Shown: piece after piece, positions 1 through 9,717 of the stretch
Position numbering within the stretch: position 1 is the stretch's first letter
How the letters are laid out: each line of letters starts with the position of its first letter
Assembly: GCA_950022295.1 (NCBI GenBank)
Contig: OX465599.1
Location: forward strand, 279,145,501-279,209,500
Length of the DNA: 64,000 bases
Direction: 5' to 3'
Source of the DNA: Bromus sterilis
Lineage: Eukaryota; Streptophyta; Magnoliopsida; Poales; Poaceae
The notes under the pieces: generated by a model
What the model saw: the letters and a program-made list of their open reading frames with translations, nothing else
Told to the model about the DNA's origin: nothing
The model's database searches: none
Made by a program: the position numbers and the translations under genes

Positions 1-23
1 TTCCCCCTCGGCAGATTGTTCGT

Positions 24-752
24 TTGACTAGGTGCCTCGGTGTGCGTGGGCACCCCGCCATGCTGATCGAGATGATGTCCTTCATTGGATACCGATGGTA
101 CCCTGAGTACATAGTTGAGGAGCAGTTCCTTGACTTCAACCAGACCCAGTTCCATTGCATTGTCAGGATCTACCCGCACCACACTGGAGTCACTCAGCCT
201 ATCCACTTTGGACATGGCATTGGCATGACTGAGAACATGGCTGTGCAGGATGCTGCATACTCATGTATTACCCTGCTGAGAGAGGAGCACGCTTTGCTTG
301 GAGGCACATCTTTCCTCTATATCCCTGCTGCACTTCCAGGAGAAGAAGGGTATTACACCGGATTGTACACAGATCACTCTTTGGAGGATCCTTTGCTTCA
401 GATCACTGCTTGGCATGCTTGTGATAGAGATCGTTTTGAGCTTCACGCCACCCGTGTCCGTCTGTATCGAGCACTTACACTCCTGGCTCCTTTTGTGAGT
501 GTTAGATCAGTGGGGTATGATGCTATCTACCCAGTCAGGACACAGACGCCTTCTCGAGTTGCTTGGCCCGAGATTGGAGGCATTTTTCCACCCCTTGGTC
601 CTCTGCTCCCACCCTACGCTCGACCTAGGCCCCATCCTTGCCCAAATGGATATCAGGGTCCACAGGCCTTCGTGTTTTCCGATGGTCACCTTCAGCTACC
701 GGGTTACGCGGGTAACTTTTACGAGGATTACTATGGAGATGGAGATGAGTGA
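24..752 (+). CDS. Extra ORF upstream of gag in T1 (242 aa), function unknown
   Basis: This is an uninterrupted 242-codon frame about 335 bp upstream of gag, inside the same element; T2 has only a leader of about 470 bp in that place. Residues about 28-88 resemble a double-stranded-RNA-binding motif: PEY, then FHCIVRI, then GHGIGM followed by a helix-like stretch with AVQDAAYSCITLL. That similarity is by eye only. The C-terminal third is rich in proline and aromatic residues and ends acidic (DYYGDGDE). The start is the first ATG; the frame may begin further upstream, outside the window. No membrane segment is visible. It could instead be a captured host fragment. Its open frame contrasts with the stop-ridden gag next to it. 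Confidence 0.5.
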   Translation: MTRCLGVRGHPAMLIEMMSFIGYRWYPEYIVEEQFLDFNQTQFHCIVRIYPHHTGVTQPIHFGHGIGMTENMAVQDAAYSCITLLREEHALLGGTSFLYIPAALPGEEGYYTGLYTDHSLEDPLLQITAWHACDRDRFELHATRVRLYRALTLLAPFVSVRSVGYDAIYPVRTQTPSRVAWPEIGGIFPPLGPLLPPYARPRPHPCPNGYQGPQAFVFSDGHLQLPGYAGNFYEDYYGDGDE

Positions 753-1087
753 GACCGCCTGTGGTCTTACTTTAGTGAGGATGTAGTAGTATCTTTAGTA
801 TATTGCAGGCAAGGTGTTGTAAGTTCCAGAGGCTTAGATAAATAATGTATAGGAAGTCAGAGTGCCTCTGAAGGATGTATCATCTTCATCACGTTTGTAT
901 TAGCTTGGCGCTTTTACTAAAACGATGTATGGTTTGTATGACAGCTTGTGAATATATGGCTTGTATGCGTTTATCACCATGTTGTCAAGATGATTACTTT
1001 CTTTGCTCTATGATTCTTCTAGTACCTTCAATACCTTGTTTAGACTCTTCCAATCAACTCTGTTTGACTTTCGTTTTCACCTTCAGG

Positions 1088-2458
1088 ATGTCTCAAGGAA
1101 CCCGTGGCCAGCTTGGTCGTGCCCATGGTCATGGGAATGATCCGGAGGAAGGCAATCTTCCACCCCCACCCACGATGGCTCAGGTTCTGATGGAGGTTGA
1201 GAGGAACCGCCGAGACTATCACCAGTTGCTGGAGATCATTGCCCGCAACACCACTCAACAGCGCAACGAGTTGGTGTTCTTGAATGACTTCATCCGGCTT
1301 CATCCCCCGGTTTTCAGCTACTCCACTTAGCCCCTTGACGTCGATGGCTGGCTTCGCAGCATCGAGAGGAAGCTCCAGGAAGGCCATGTTGCAGATGGTG
1401 ACAGGTTCAGCTATGCCACTTACCACCTCGAGGGTGCAACTAGCTCTTGGTGGGAGAATTTCCTGAACATGCGTCCCGTTGGACCGCCTACAACTTGGGA
1501 TGAGTTCTGCACTTCATTCCGTTAGCACCACATTCCAAAGGGTCTTATGGACCGCAAGCGTGAGGAGTTCTGCAACCTCACCCTAGGCAGGAGGACTGTT
1601 GACGAGTTTAGTCGTGAGTTCAACCGACTGGCTCGTTATGCTACTGAAGAGGTCTCCACCGACGCCAAGAAGCAAGAGAGGTTCCGTCGTGGACTCAATT
1701 CTGGACTCCGTCGTGAGCTCAACCTACATGACTCTGCCACCTTCCAGGTCCTTGTCAACAAGGCCATCAAGGCGGAGGACATGAACACACCCAATGACTT
1801 CCGCAAACACCCTAGAGACGATGGTTCATCCAGCTCATGCTCTCAGAAGCGCAAGATCTGGATCCCCAACAGCATGTTTCGTCAGAACAACCCACCGAGG
1901 CCATCCTATGTGGCGCCTCGTCCAACAGCTTCGTTCCACCCAGCTCCACCGAACAACCCAGCTCCACGCACTGTCTTTGGAGCCTGCAACAAGTGTGGTC
2001 AGGCAGGCCACTACTCCCACGAGAGTCCCCAGAACCAGCTCCAGAATCAGAATGCTCCACCCCGTGCCGGAGGTAACAACAATGGTCGTGGCAAGCCACC
2101 CCCGAAGGTCTACACCACCAAACCCGCTCCTCCCGCCACTCGTGGACGTGTGAATAATATTGCCTCCAAAGAGACTGACGACACCACCGACATCATTCTG
2201 GGTACGCTCCCAGTCAATTATGTTCCTAGTTCCGTTCTTTTCGACCCAGGAGCATCTCATTCATTCATGTCCCAAAGTTATGCACTTCTTCATGAGTTAT
2301 CCTTTGTTGAATTGTCGACCCCAATGATTATTCAAACTCCAGGGTCAAGATGGAAAACTAATAGAGTAAGCCATGGTAATCAAATTGCAATTGAGGGTTT
2401 AGTATTCCTTGCTTCACTCATAGCCCTCAAGTCTTCAGACATCGATGAAATCCAATAA
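1088..2458 (+). pseudogene. gag: T1 gag and start of protease, chromovirus type, broken
   Basis: The start is ATG 1088 (MSQGTRGQLG). The frame has in-frame stops at 1328-1330 and 1523-1525, but coding similarity continues in the same frame to about 2450. It contains a retrotransposon gag domain (WWENFLNMRP, then RKREEFCNLTLG), a zinc knuckle at residues 300-313 and the protease motif LFDPGASHSF. The knuckle has lost its last cysteine: it reads CNKCGQAGHYSHES where C is expected. The product would be the nucleocapsid precursor plus aspartic protease. Near 2440-2458 the frame passes abruptly into LTR sequence, so all of pol is deleted. Non-functional. Confidence 0.9.
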
Positions 2459-4948
2459 TTCCAGAAAATAGCTTAAACTTCAATAAATCATAGAAAATTC
2501 ATACTAACTCCAAATTGGACAAATAATATGTCTAAAATTATCAGAAAAATTCAAGGTTTCTGAATATGCAATTTGTTTTCATGAGTGACCATTTTCAAAT
2601 GGTGAACAGTGGCATATGTGCAGATGGATCCTTTTCAAATTCAAATTTGGAGTGATTTTTCAAATGACTTTGCAACACACTTCTTTTAGATGGATTCATC
2701 CACACATCAGAGACTTTACCTCACCTTTACAACATCACTTCATGCTCAAACATTTCAAATGAACATTCATGGATTCAAATGCATTTGAAATTCATCGATA
2801 AATCAAATGGAGTTTGAATTTGCATTTCAAATGCAATACACTCCTTTTAATTGGAATAACTCACACATCATTGACACATACATCAAGTTTCAACCTTCAA
2901 CTCATGTGCTTGAGAATTGTCTTATTATTGTTTCGATGTTTGTGTTGTTTGTCGAATAGAGGTGGATCCGGAACCCGAGGTCACCCATTTCGTTGAAGAC
3001 CCCGATACCGAACCTCGTCAGCAAGGCAAGCAAATCCCCTTTGATCATGTCGATAAAATCCCACTTCCCTCTCAGTCTCGCTTATGCATTGTATAGGATG
3101 ATTACCATGCTACGTTTCTACTGCATAGATGAACCCATTCCTTTGCATGACCTATCATTTGTCACAGTAGTAAGCAAACCACAATCCTAGCAAATGTAGG
3201 AGTTGATTGATATCATGTGTCCCCTGCAATTGTTACTGCTTATTGCATGCTTAGAGTGATACAATGTTGATACTGTTATGTGAGCTGGGATGCTAGTGAT
3301 CATGTTGTTGGTGGTGGAAATGTGTTGGTGAATCTACCCTAATACAAGGTGAACGATGAGAGGCTGTGTAGGAGTACACAGTGGGTTTTCTCGTTGAACA
3401 CCGCCCTAAGTCCGAGTTCTTGTGTGGTGATCCAAGATGAAGAGTACAACCACACATTGGGCTCACTGACCCCTCTCAACCTACTAACTCATCCCTTTCG
3501 ATGTCCAGATGTCGCAGTAGTTCGGAGTTCTTATAGGTTTGTGTCCTGGCTGCTAACTGAGAGAACGGCTCAGCCAAGACCGGCTTATGCACCACGCACA
3601 CATCATCTGGGTCCACTTCGGTAAACCGGCCGGGTTCACGATAGTGGTAGCCAACCCAGGTAGGCGGCTTTCTTGGACTAGATCGGCTATGAGGTAACAG
3701 TTGTGGTGAGCATCCTCGTCGACACTTCTTGAACGGTGTCGAGTACAAAGGCGGTAACTGATGATCATGTGTGTGTAGCGGTACACCCCTGCAGGGTTAA
3801 CAAAACTATTCGAATAGCCGCGTCCGTGGTAAGGGACTGCTTCAAAAGCTTAGCTTGATTATTAGACAACTTGAACTGGATACTTAAAAAACTTGCCAAG
3901 ATAAGCGTGAGTGCTATGGCGTTCTTTCTCGTGGGGAAGTCGAGGAAGGCACCATAGTGGTGTAATTGGTTGGAGATGCAGTGGACTCGTGTACGCTTCT
4001 TACCTCAAGTCTGGTACTCGTAGTTCAGGACTAGCCAAGTCAAAGCTGGCACTTCTGCTTATGAACCACACCTCCCGTTACCTTGATACATGTGCATGAG
4101 TAGTATAGTTCCTACGTAAGTCTTGCTGAGTACGAGTTTGTACTCACGTTTGCTTATTCTATGTTTTAGATGAACCCACTGACCTTGAAGGTGGATTCTT
4201 CCTGGAGCTCGACGACCGATCGAGCTAGTGTAGTCCCAGTCAGACGACTGGTCCCTCGTGGAAGGGCTTGTTTATAGATAAGGCTTCTCTAAGCCATTTG
4301 TTAAACTTGTCTGTACTCAAACCTACTTTGCTTCCGCATGCTTGCTGTAATGTTGGATCACAGTCTCTTGATCTCTGTGTGCACTCTGTATGAGTTATCA
4401 ATAAAGTTGTATACTTTGTAGAGAATTGCAATGATACCCGCTGTTCATACTAGACATGTGTGCTGCGTGTATGATTATAACATGCATGTCTTAGTATGGG
4501 ATTTCGAGACCTTAGTTGTGATCTGGCTGGCGGTCTTTTATACACCAAGTGGCCCTTAGATGTGCGCAGCTTGGGGCATCGCGATGCGATTGCTCGTTAC
4601 TCTGTCATGTGCACACTTTGATGTATGATCGAGCCCGCCCTAAACCCCGACTAAGTGATCGGGCTGGAGTAAGTCTATGTAAGAGCTATGAGATAGTCGA
4701 TAGTATGGTTGAGGCGACTTGTCTGTGAATATGGGAATTCATTACCCATATCATTTAGACTTGTGTGCGGACGATGAGGACCCATCTCAGTTGATCATCC
4801 GGCCTGAATGGGATGTCCCTCACGTACGATGCTTTCCGAGAACGTTCTGTGCTGGGCCTTGTCTGCTTAGACAAGTGTGTACGGTTCTGGGCTCTCCATA
4901 TGACTATGTCGTAGCGAGACTTGCATACGCTAACCGCGGGTCCCGACA
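2459..4948 (+). repeat. Rear two thirds of the T1 3' LTR
   Basis: This stretch matches about 48500-50889 (the T2 5' LTR) and, in reverse, about 20059-22450. It starts at the internal deletion junction and ends TCCCGACA. It carries the three-dyad block (3781-3837), the GAGTAC dyad (4127-4146) and an acidic exon-like segment (about 2957-3050). It has no gene; the short frames in it are chance. Confidence 0.85.
3781..3837 (+). other. Three-dyad block, copy 1 (T1 LTR)
   Basis: CCCTGCAGGG at 3787-3796, CTATTCGAATAG at 3806-3817, and GTCC (3822-3825) pairing with GGAC (3834-3837) across 8 nt. The same order occurs in four other LTR copies in this window. Function unknown. Confidence 0.7.
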
Positions 4949-5398
4949 AGAACATCACATAGCTAATGATCATGGAGCCATGATCCAAGGCAGACTACTC
5001 ACGGCACATCCGGGAAGAGTCCATGGTGGAGGAGAAGCTCCCGAAGGTCGATCCTCCCTTCGGCAGGGTGCCGGGAAGGGTCCTGACGGTGCTCCCGATC
5101 TTCGAAGCGCGGCAGCGGCGAAATAGAGGCGAGTTTGCGAAATAGAGTTCTGTCTTCGGAAGTTCCCCGTGGAGGAGAATAAATAGGCGAAGGGGCCATC
5201 CAGGGGGCCCACCAGGGGTCCAGGCGCCCTGGCCGCGCCAGGTGGCCGCCTGGGCACCAGGTGGTGGCCCCCGGCCCTCGTTCGGGCCACTGGAAGCTTC
5301 CGGTGCGTTGATTTCTTATCTGATTTTCTCGGATTTTCGGAGCACTTTTTATACGGGGGTAAACTGAAATAGAAAAACATCAGAAAACAGAAACTGGC
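4949..5398 (-). repeat. L2 LTR fragment, left piece (rest at 14993-15125)
   Basis: Reverse complement of the start and middle of the LTR at 27797-29442, including the segments around 28000-28060 and 28340-28400. It is interrupted at 5399 by the Tat-like element and resumes after 14992, ending at 15125 with the LTR start (TGGTACGTCTC on the minus strand). T1 cuts it at 4948. TATA-like AATAAATA lies near 5180. No gene. Confidence 0.85.
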
Positions 5399-5846
5399 TA
5401 ACGAGGGGGTGACCCCAAGACTCTTGCGTATGAGGATACCTGGTGCATATGAAGACGGGAGGCCCGCTGGAAAGCCTCGACAGGACCACGACTGGCCCAA
5501 TCAAGCACCAACGTAGGAGTCTGCGACTGATATGGAAGGCACGACTTGGCGTACAAGACAAGACTAGAACTAGGAAACTATCTTTGTAATCTAGTACGGA
5601 CTCCCGGAGACCTAGCCTAGTATATAAAGACTGGGAGGGGAGACGTCTAGATCTATCCAATACACAATCTACTCTCCTGGTTTTGCGAGAACTCGCCTTG
5701 GCCTCCCCTGTAATCGCCCCCTCACGCAATAATATCGAGCAGGAAGTGCTTCTCCTGTTAGCCGACGAGTATCTTCCAACCTATTCCTTCTCTATGACTA
5801 ACCCAAGGTCCCTGACCATGGGATTTTCCGAGGCCGATCCTCGTCA
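5399..5846 (+). repeat. 5' LTR (448 bp) of the Tat-like element
   Basis: Same length as the 3' LTR at 14540-14987. A TATA box TATATAAA lies at 5621-5628 and is followed by a start-site-like stretch. It ends CCTCGTCA directly before the primer-binding site. Confidence 0.93.
5621..5628 (+). promoter_or_regulatory. TATA box in the 5' LTR
   Basis: TATATAAA, also present in the 3' LTR at 14762-14769; the likely core promoter for the element's genomic RNA. Confidence 0.7.
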
Positions 5847-5848
5847 AT

Positions 5849-5868
5849 TGGCGCCGTCTGTGGGAACG
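5849..5868 (+). other. Primer-binding site of the Tat-like element
   Basis: TGGCGCCGTCTGTGGGAACG begins 2 nt after the LTR. This is the usual position for the tRNA primer site; I do not assign the tRNA. Confidence 0.8.
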
Positions 5869-5949
5869 CAGCAGGTTGGAATCGCGATCTCGGCGGCCTC
5901 GTCACCAGCATCCATCAAAGCAGCGAATCCATCAACACTCATCGACTCC

Positions 5950-6429
5950 ATGGCTCGAGCAGACTCCGATCTATTTGGATCCCCCGGCTTCATGGATCAC
6001 CTTGTGACCTTTCGACCGTCCTTCGCCGACCTGCGCACTGGCATCAACCTCACCTTCGGAGTATACCAGATCTACATCAACCACTGGGGAACCCTGCGCC
6101 TCATTGATAGCACTCGAGCACCCGCGGCAATACTCGCTACAGCGGCGATCGAAGCAACACCCGCCCGCATGGTGACTCTGCGAGTAACCCACGACTCCCA
6201 ACCCGACACAAGACCTCATGCCACTCGCAACTACTCGAGTGGACCGACACCGTGGAAGAAGCGCAACCTGCGCGCAAGGAAGACGGCAGTCAGGACACCG
6301 TCCCAAGTGTTCATGGCAGACGTTCACGAGCCAATCACAGATGACAAAGGCCAAGACGACGACCCGAGCGGTCACCGAGACACTCGCTCGAACAGTAAAA
6401 GTATACAAAGGACAGGAGCACTTGGATAA
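5950..6429 (+). CDS. Leader ORF of the Tat-like element (159 aa), unknown
   Basis: A 159-codon frame starts at ATG 5950, about 80 nt after the primer-binding site, and ends before the gag frame. It is alanine-, threonine- and arginine-rich and shows no domain I recognise. It is probably the divergent N-terminal part of gag, disconnected by mutations between 6430 and 6700. After its end a segment of about 36 bp containing AAGTATACAAAGGACAGGAG occurs twice, near 6399 and 6488, so a local duplication may have broken the frame. It could also be untranslated leader. Confidence 0.35.
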   Translation: MARADSDLFGSPGFMDHLVTFRPSFADLRTGINLTFGVYQIYINHWGTLRLIDSTRAPAAILATAAIEATPARMVTLRVTHDSQPDTRPHATRNYSSGPTPWKKRNLRARKTAVRTPSQVFMADVHEPITDDKGQDDDPSGHRDTRSNSKSIQRTGALG

Positions 6430-6697
6430 CACCGGCAACACCGGCCAGGTCACCGTCACACTTGGATAACCAGGAACCATACCAAGAAAAGTATACAAAG
6501 GACAGGAGCATAGCAATCATAGGAGCGACGAGCCAGAAATCAGCAAGCACCAGACCCCAGGCATTGCGAAAGAGGACCATCACGTAGAAAAAATCTACCT
6601 GTCCAAAGAAGCAATAGCCAGAGTAAGGGATGCAGTAAAACGCGGAAAACTACTCCCGGAGAACGCAACACGAGACGAGCTCAGAGCATACAACAAG

Positions 6698-9130
6698 TTG
6701 GCGAGCGACGTCACCAAGAAAACAAGACATCAACGCCTAGAATTAGAGAAGCAAGGAAAAACCGTCATCGACCCAACGACCAACCACAAGCCATGTACTA
6801 GAAGTGACTCCTCCGACTACGATTCCCCTGTCCGAGCCAGATCCAGATTCAGCAATCCGAAATGCACGGACAAGAAGAAGGTAGCCCGCAAGCTAGATGA
6901 AGACTTCAAGCTAGAAGAGTACGACGACGAGGAAGAAGAACAACTCACGCCAGCTGAAGCCCTTATAACTGCCCAAGAATACCTATCGCGTGCTCAGAAG
7001 GGCAATAAGGGCAGTTTAGACCGCAACACGACGATGGCACTCAAAATAATGAAAGACTCCATCACCGCCACAGCCCCTAAAAAAGCAGGCGCAAGACGAG
7101 TCCCCCCCGAGCAAACTCCGAACAGGGACCCCAGTTCACCCGACGACGACGATAGCAGCGACGACTGGCGCAAGCGCTCAAACAAAAACAAAAACCATGA
7201 CAGCGACATCAAAGGCAACAGACGCAACAACAATCGACGAGACGCACGCGACGACATAACACAGAACAAGGTCAACCGCGGAAGACGAAGGCGAGCAGCC
7301 CGCGAAGAATACTCGGACGAGCAAGCTTCCGACGAGGACATAGAACCATGCGGAGCACTGTGCTTCACGCGATCCATACGAGAAACACGGATGCCGAAAG
7401 GTTTCAAGCTAAACTCCACAACACACAAGTATGATGGGCAGGAAGACCCAGAAGCATGGCTCGACGACTACCTAAAAGCCTTCAAATTTCAGCGTGGAAC
7501 CAATATCACAGCAATGTAGTATGTACAACTCATGCTCGAGAGCTCGGCACGACATTGGCTGAAGAACCTACCGCGAGGATCAATCAGTTCCTGGAAGCAA
7601 TTCCGCAGCGCCTTCATCGAGAACTTCAAGTCCACCTAAAAACGACCGGCATCACTCGAGGAGCTAAGGGCCTGCAAGCAAGGATCCAGAGAATCCCTGC
7701 GAGCGTACATCCAGCGATGGACCATACTCAAAAACTCAGCCGAGGACATATCAGACGAAAGCGCAATCGACGCATTCAGGAGGGGTTCGCAACGCATCGA
7801 CTTCAAGGAGCAACTTGGGCAGATGAAGGTCCGAACACTCGCACGACTACTAGAGCAAGCCAACAACTGGGCAGACGAAGATGACTCCGTACAGAACGAA
7901 TCAAAGATCCAGACAACGCGCTGAGAACGCGACTACGACTACCACACCAGCGACAGAGGATTCGACAGAGGAAGAAAAAGCCCGAGGCGTAACTTCTACG
8001 ACGAAAGAGGACCCAATATGGTCGCGGGCGGCTTCCCGGACGACAGAGAAGGTAGACACCGCGACGACAGAAGAATGCACCGCAGGGACAACCAAGAAGA
8101 AGCACCCAAAGTTCAGAAACGGTACTGGAGGACAAGGCAGCCGCGAGATGATGCCTGAGCATATCGCTCGGCCAAAGGAAAGCTCGACGGACCGTGTACA
8201 CTACACGTGTTCAAAAAAGAGCGCGGAAAGCTCAGATCAGGACACACCCTCAGAAACTGCAGGCGCTTCATCGACCTCTCAGAAGAAAAAAGCCGATCTA
8301 CAACAGCAGCAGCACAGCCTCTCGCAAGCGTAGCAGTCGGGACCATCGCCCACAACGCACCACCAACCCCTACAATATTAGCAAGGCAAATAGCAGCAAT
8401 CCAAGAATGAAGCACGACACCCGAGGAAGAAGAAAAGTACCCAGAAGCGCATGGCTGGATCTACATGATACAAGAAGGAAGACCGTCAAACAGGCAACAG
8501 AAGCAAGTCACTAGACAACTTTTCCTCGCAGTCTCCTCACACCCAGCTGTCCCAGAATACTTACGTCGGTCTGAGACTGAACTCACCTTCTCCCAAGAAG
8601 ACCACCCGCCAGCCATCCCGCGCCCAGGACATGCCGCATTAGTACTCGAAGCAAGAATCGGAAGCTACGACATGTCACGAGTATTCATGGACGGCGGCAG
8701 TGGAGTCAACATAATATTCACTAGAACCCTGGAAGAAATGCTCATCCAAAACTCGGCGCTAAAAACTTCAGGCACAAAGTTCCATGGAATCGTGCCAGGG
8801 AAAGCAGCCTACCCCCTCGGAAAAATAAGTCTCGAGGTGGTTTTTGGCAGCACGAGAAACTTCCGCAAAGAGACATTGGACTTCGAATTGGTCAACTGGA
8901 AATCACAGTACCACGCCATCCTAGGACACCCAGCCTTCGCGCGTTTCATGGTAGTTCCACACTACGCCTACCTCAAGATGAAAATGCCAGGTCCGCGAGG
9001 AGTGATCACAGTCAGCGGCAGCTTCGTCAGATCCGACCGCTGCGACAAAGAGTTCCACAAGATATCAGAAAACTTCGGAGTACACCAAGTCAGCAGAGCC
9101 GCAACATCAGAAGAAGAGGCCCTACCATAG
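6698..9130 (+). pseudogene. gag-pro: Gag-protease of the Tat-like element, broken by stops
   Basis: One frame runs from ATG 6698 to 9130 with in-frame stops at about 7517, 7639, 7922, 8157 and 8408. The first third is charged and low-complexity. The gag domain follows (KYDGQEDPEAWLDDY, then ESSARHWLKNLP and SSWKQFRSAFIENF), then an arginine/aspartate-rich region and a degenerate zinc-binding segment near 8190-8260. The C-terminal part (8465-9130, 221 aa, still open) is a retropepsin with VFMDGGSGVNIIF, catalytic Asp codon at 8690-8692, and the flap/ILGHPAFARFM region typical of Tat proteases. Most stops are one C-to-T or G-to-A step from a sense codon. The frame ends where reverse transcriptase should begin; none follows. 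Confidence 0.88.
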
Positions 9131-9322
9131 AAGCAAAGGGACTAACCAGAGGACCTACAAGGTTTCGCACACGAAGAACCCATACCAGTCCGCCGCAACA
9201 ATTTACCACTCTTAGGGCTACCAAGCCATCGATCCAAATAAAAGGGTTGTCTTCAAACAACCCCGTCGTGTAAGAAACAACAGGAAGAATATTGAAAATA
9301 TTTTTCCAAATTTTTTCCCTCA

Positions 9323-9454
9323 TTGGCACTCGGGGGCTTGCAGCAGCAGCCACCCCCCGAGGCGTTCTTCGCTTACGCGACTCAAAAATTGGCACTCGGG
9401 GGCTCGCAGCAGCAGCCACCCCCCGAGGCATTTTTTGCCTACACGACTTAAAAA
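9323..9454 (+). repeat. Tandem duplication, 66-bp unit, each with a hairpin
   Basis: Two copies with starts at 9323 and 9389. Each holds CTCGGGGG about 16-17 nt before CCCCCGAG, which can pair. It lies between the protease and the antisense gene; 9131-9717 holds no gene. Confidence 0.8.
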
Positions 9455-9717
9455 TCAGCAGCCTCCCACTAAAGGAGCTCCTCGCCAAAGATTTATCAAC
9501 CGGCAAGACTAACCCGTGCCACACAGAATTCATTCACAACATACAAAAAACGTAAAACAAAAGAGAACAACAACACACGTTGTCCAGCAAAGGAACCAGT
9601 GCCAAGCAAAGACTAATCTCCAGGCTCTGATTTTACTTTACACAGAGCACCCAACCGACGGTCGTTATCCTCGACCACCCACTTCACAACTTGACTTGCA
9701 GGCTTGTCCTCCACGGC

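Larger units (their letters stand above)
1..4948 (+). mobile_element. T1: truncated chromovirus-type Ty3/gypsy element, 3' part
   Basis: The window opens inside this element. In order it holds an extra ORF (24-752), an untranslated stretch with no other feature (753-1087), a gag-protease frame (1088-2458) and the rear part of a 3' LTR (about 2459-4948). Gag and LTR resemble those of T2 at 47090-56881, so both belong to one LTR family. Reverse transcriptase, RNase H, integrase and the first part of the 3' LTR are missing. The LTR ends in TCCCGACA at 4948. The flanking AGAAC (4949-4953) would be the target-site duplication, but its partner lies left of the window. The element was inserted in a minus-strand LTR (L2). 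Confidence 0.85.
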
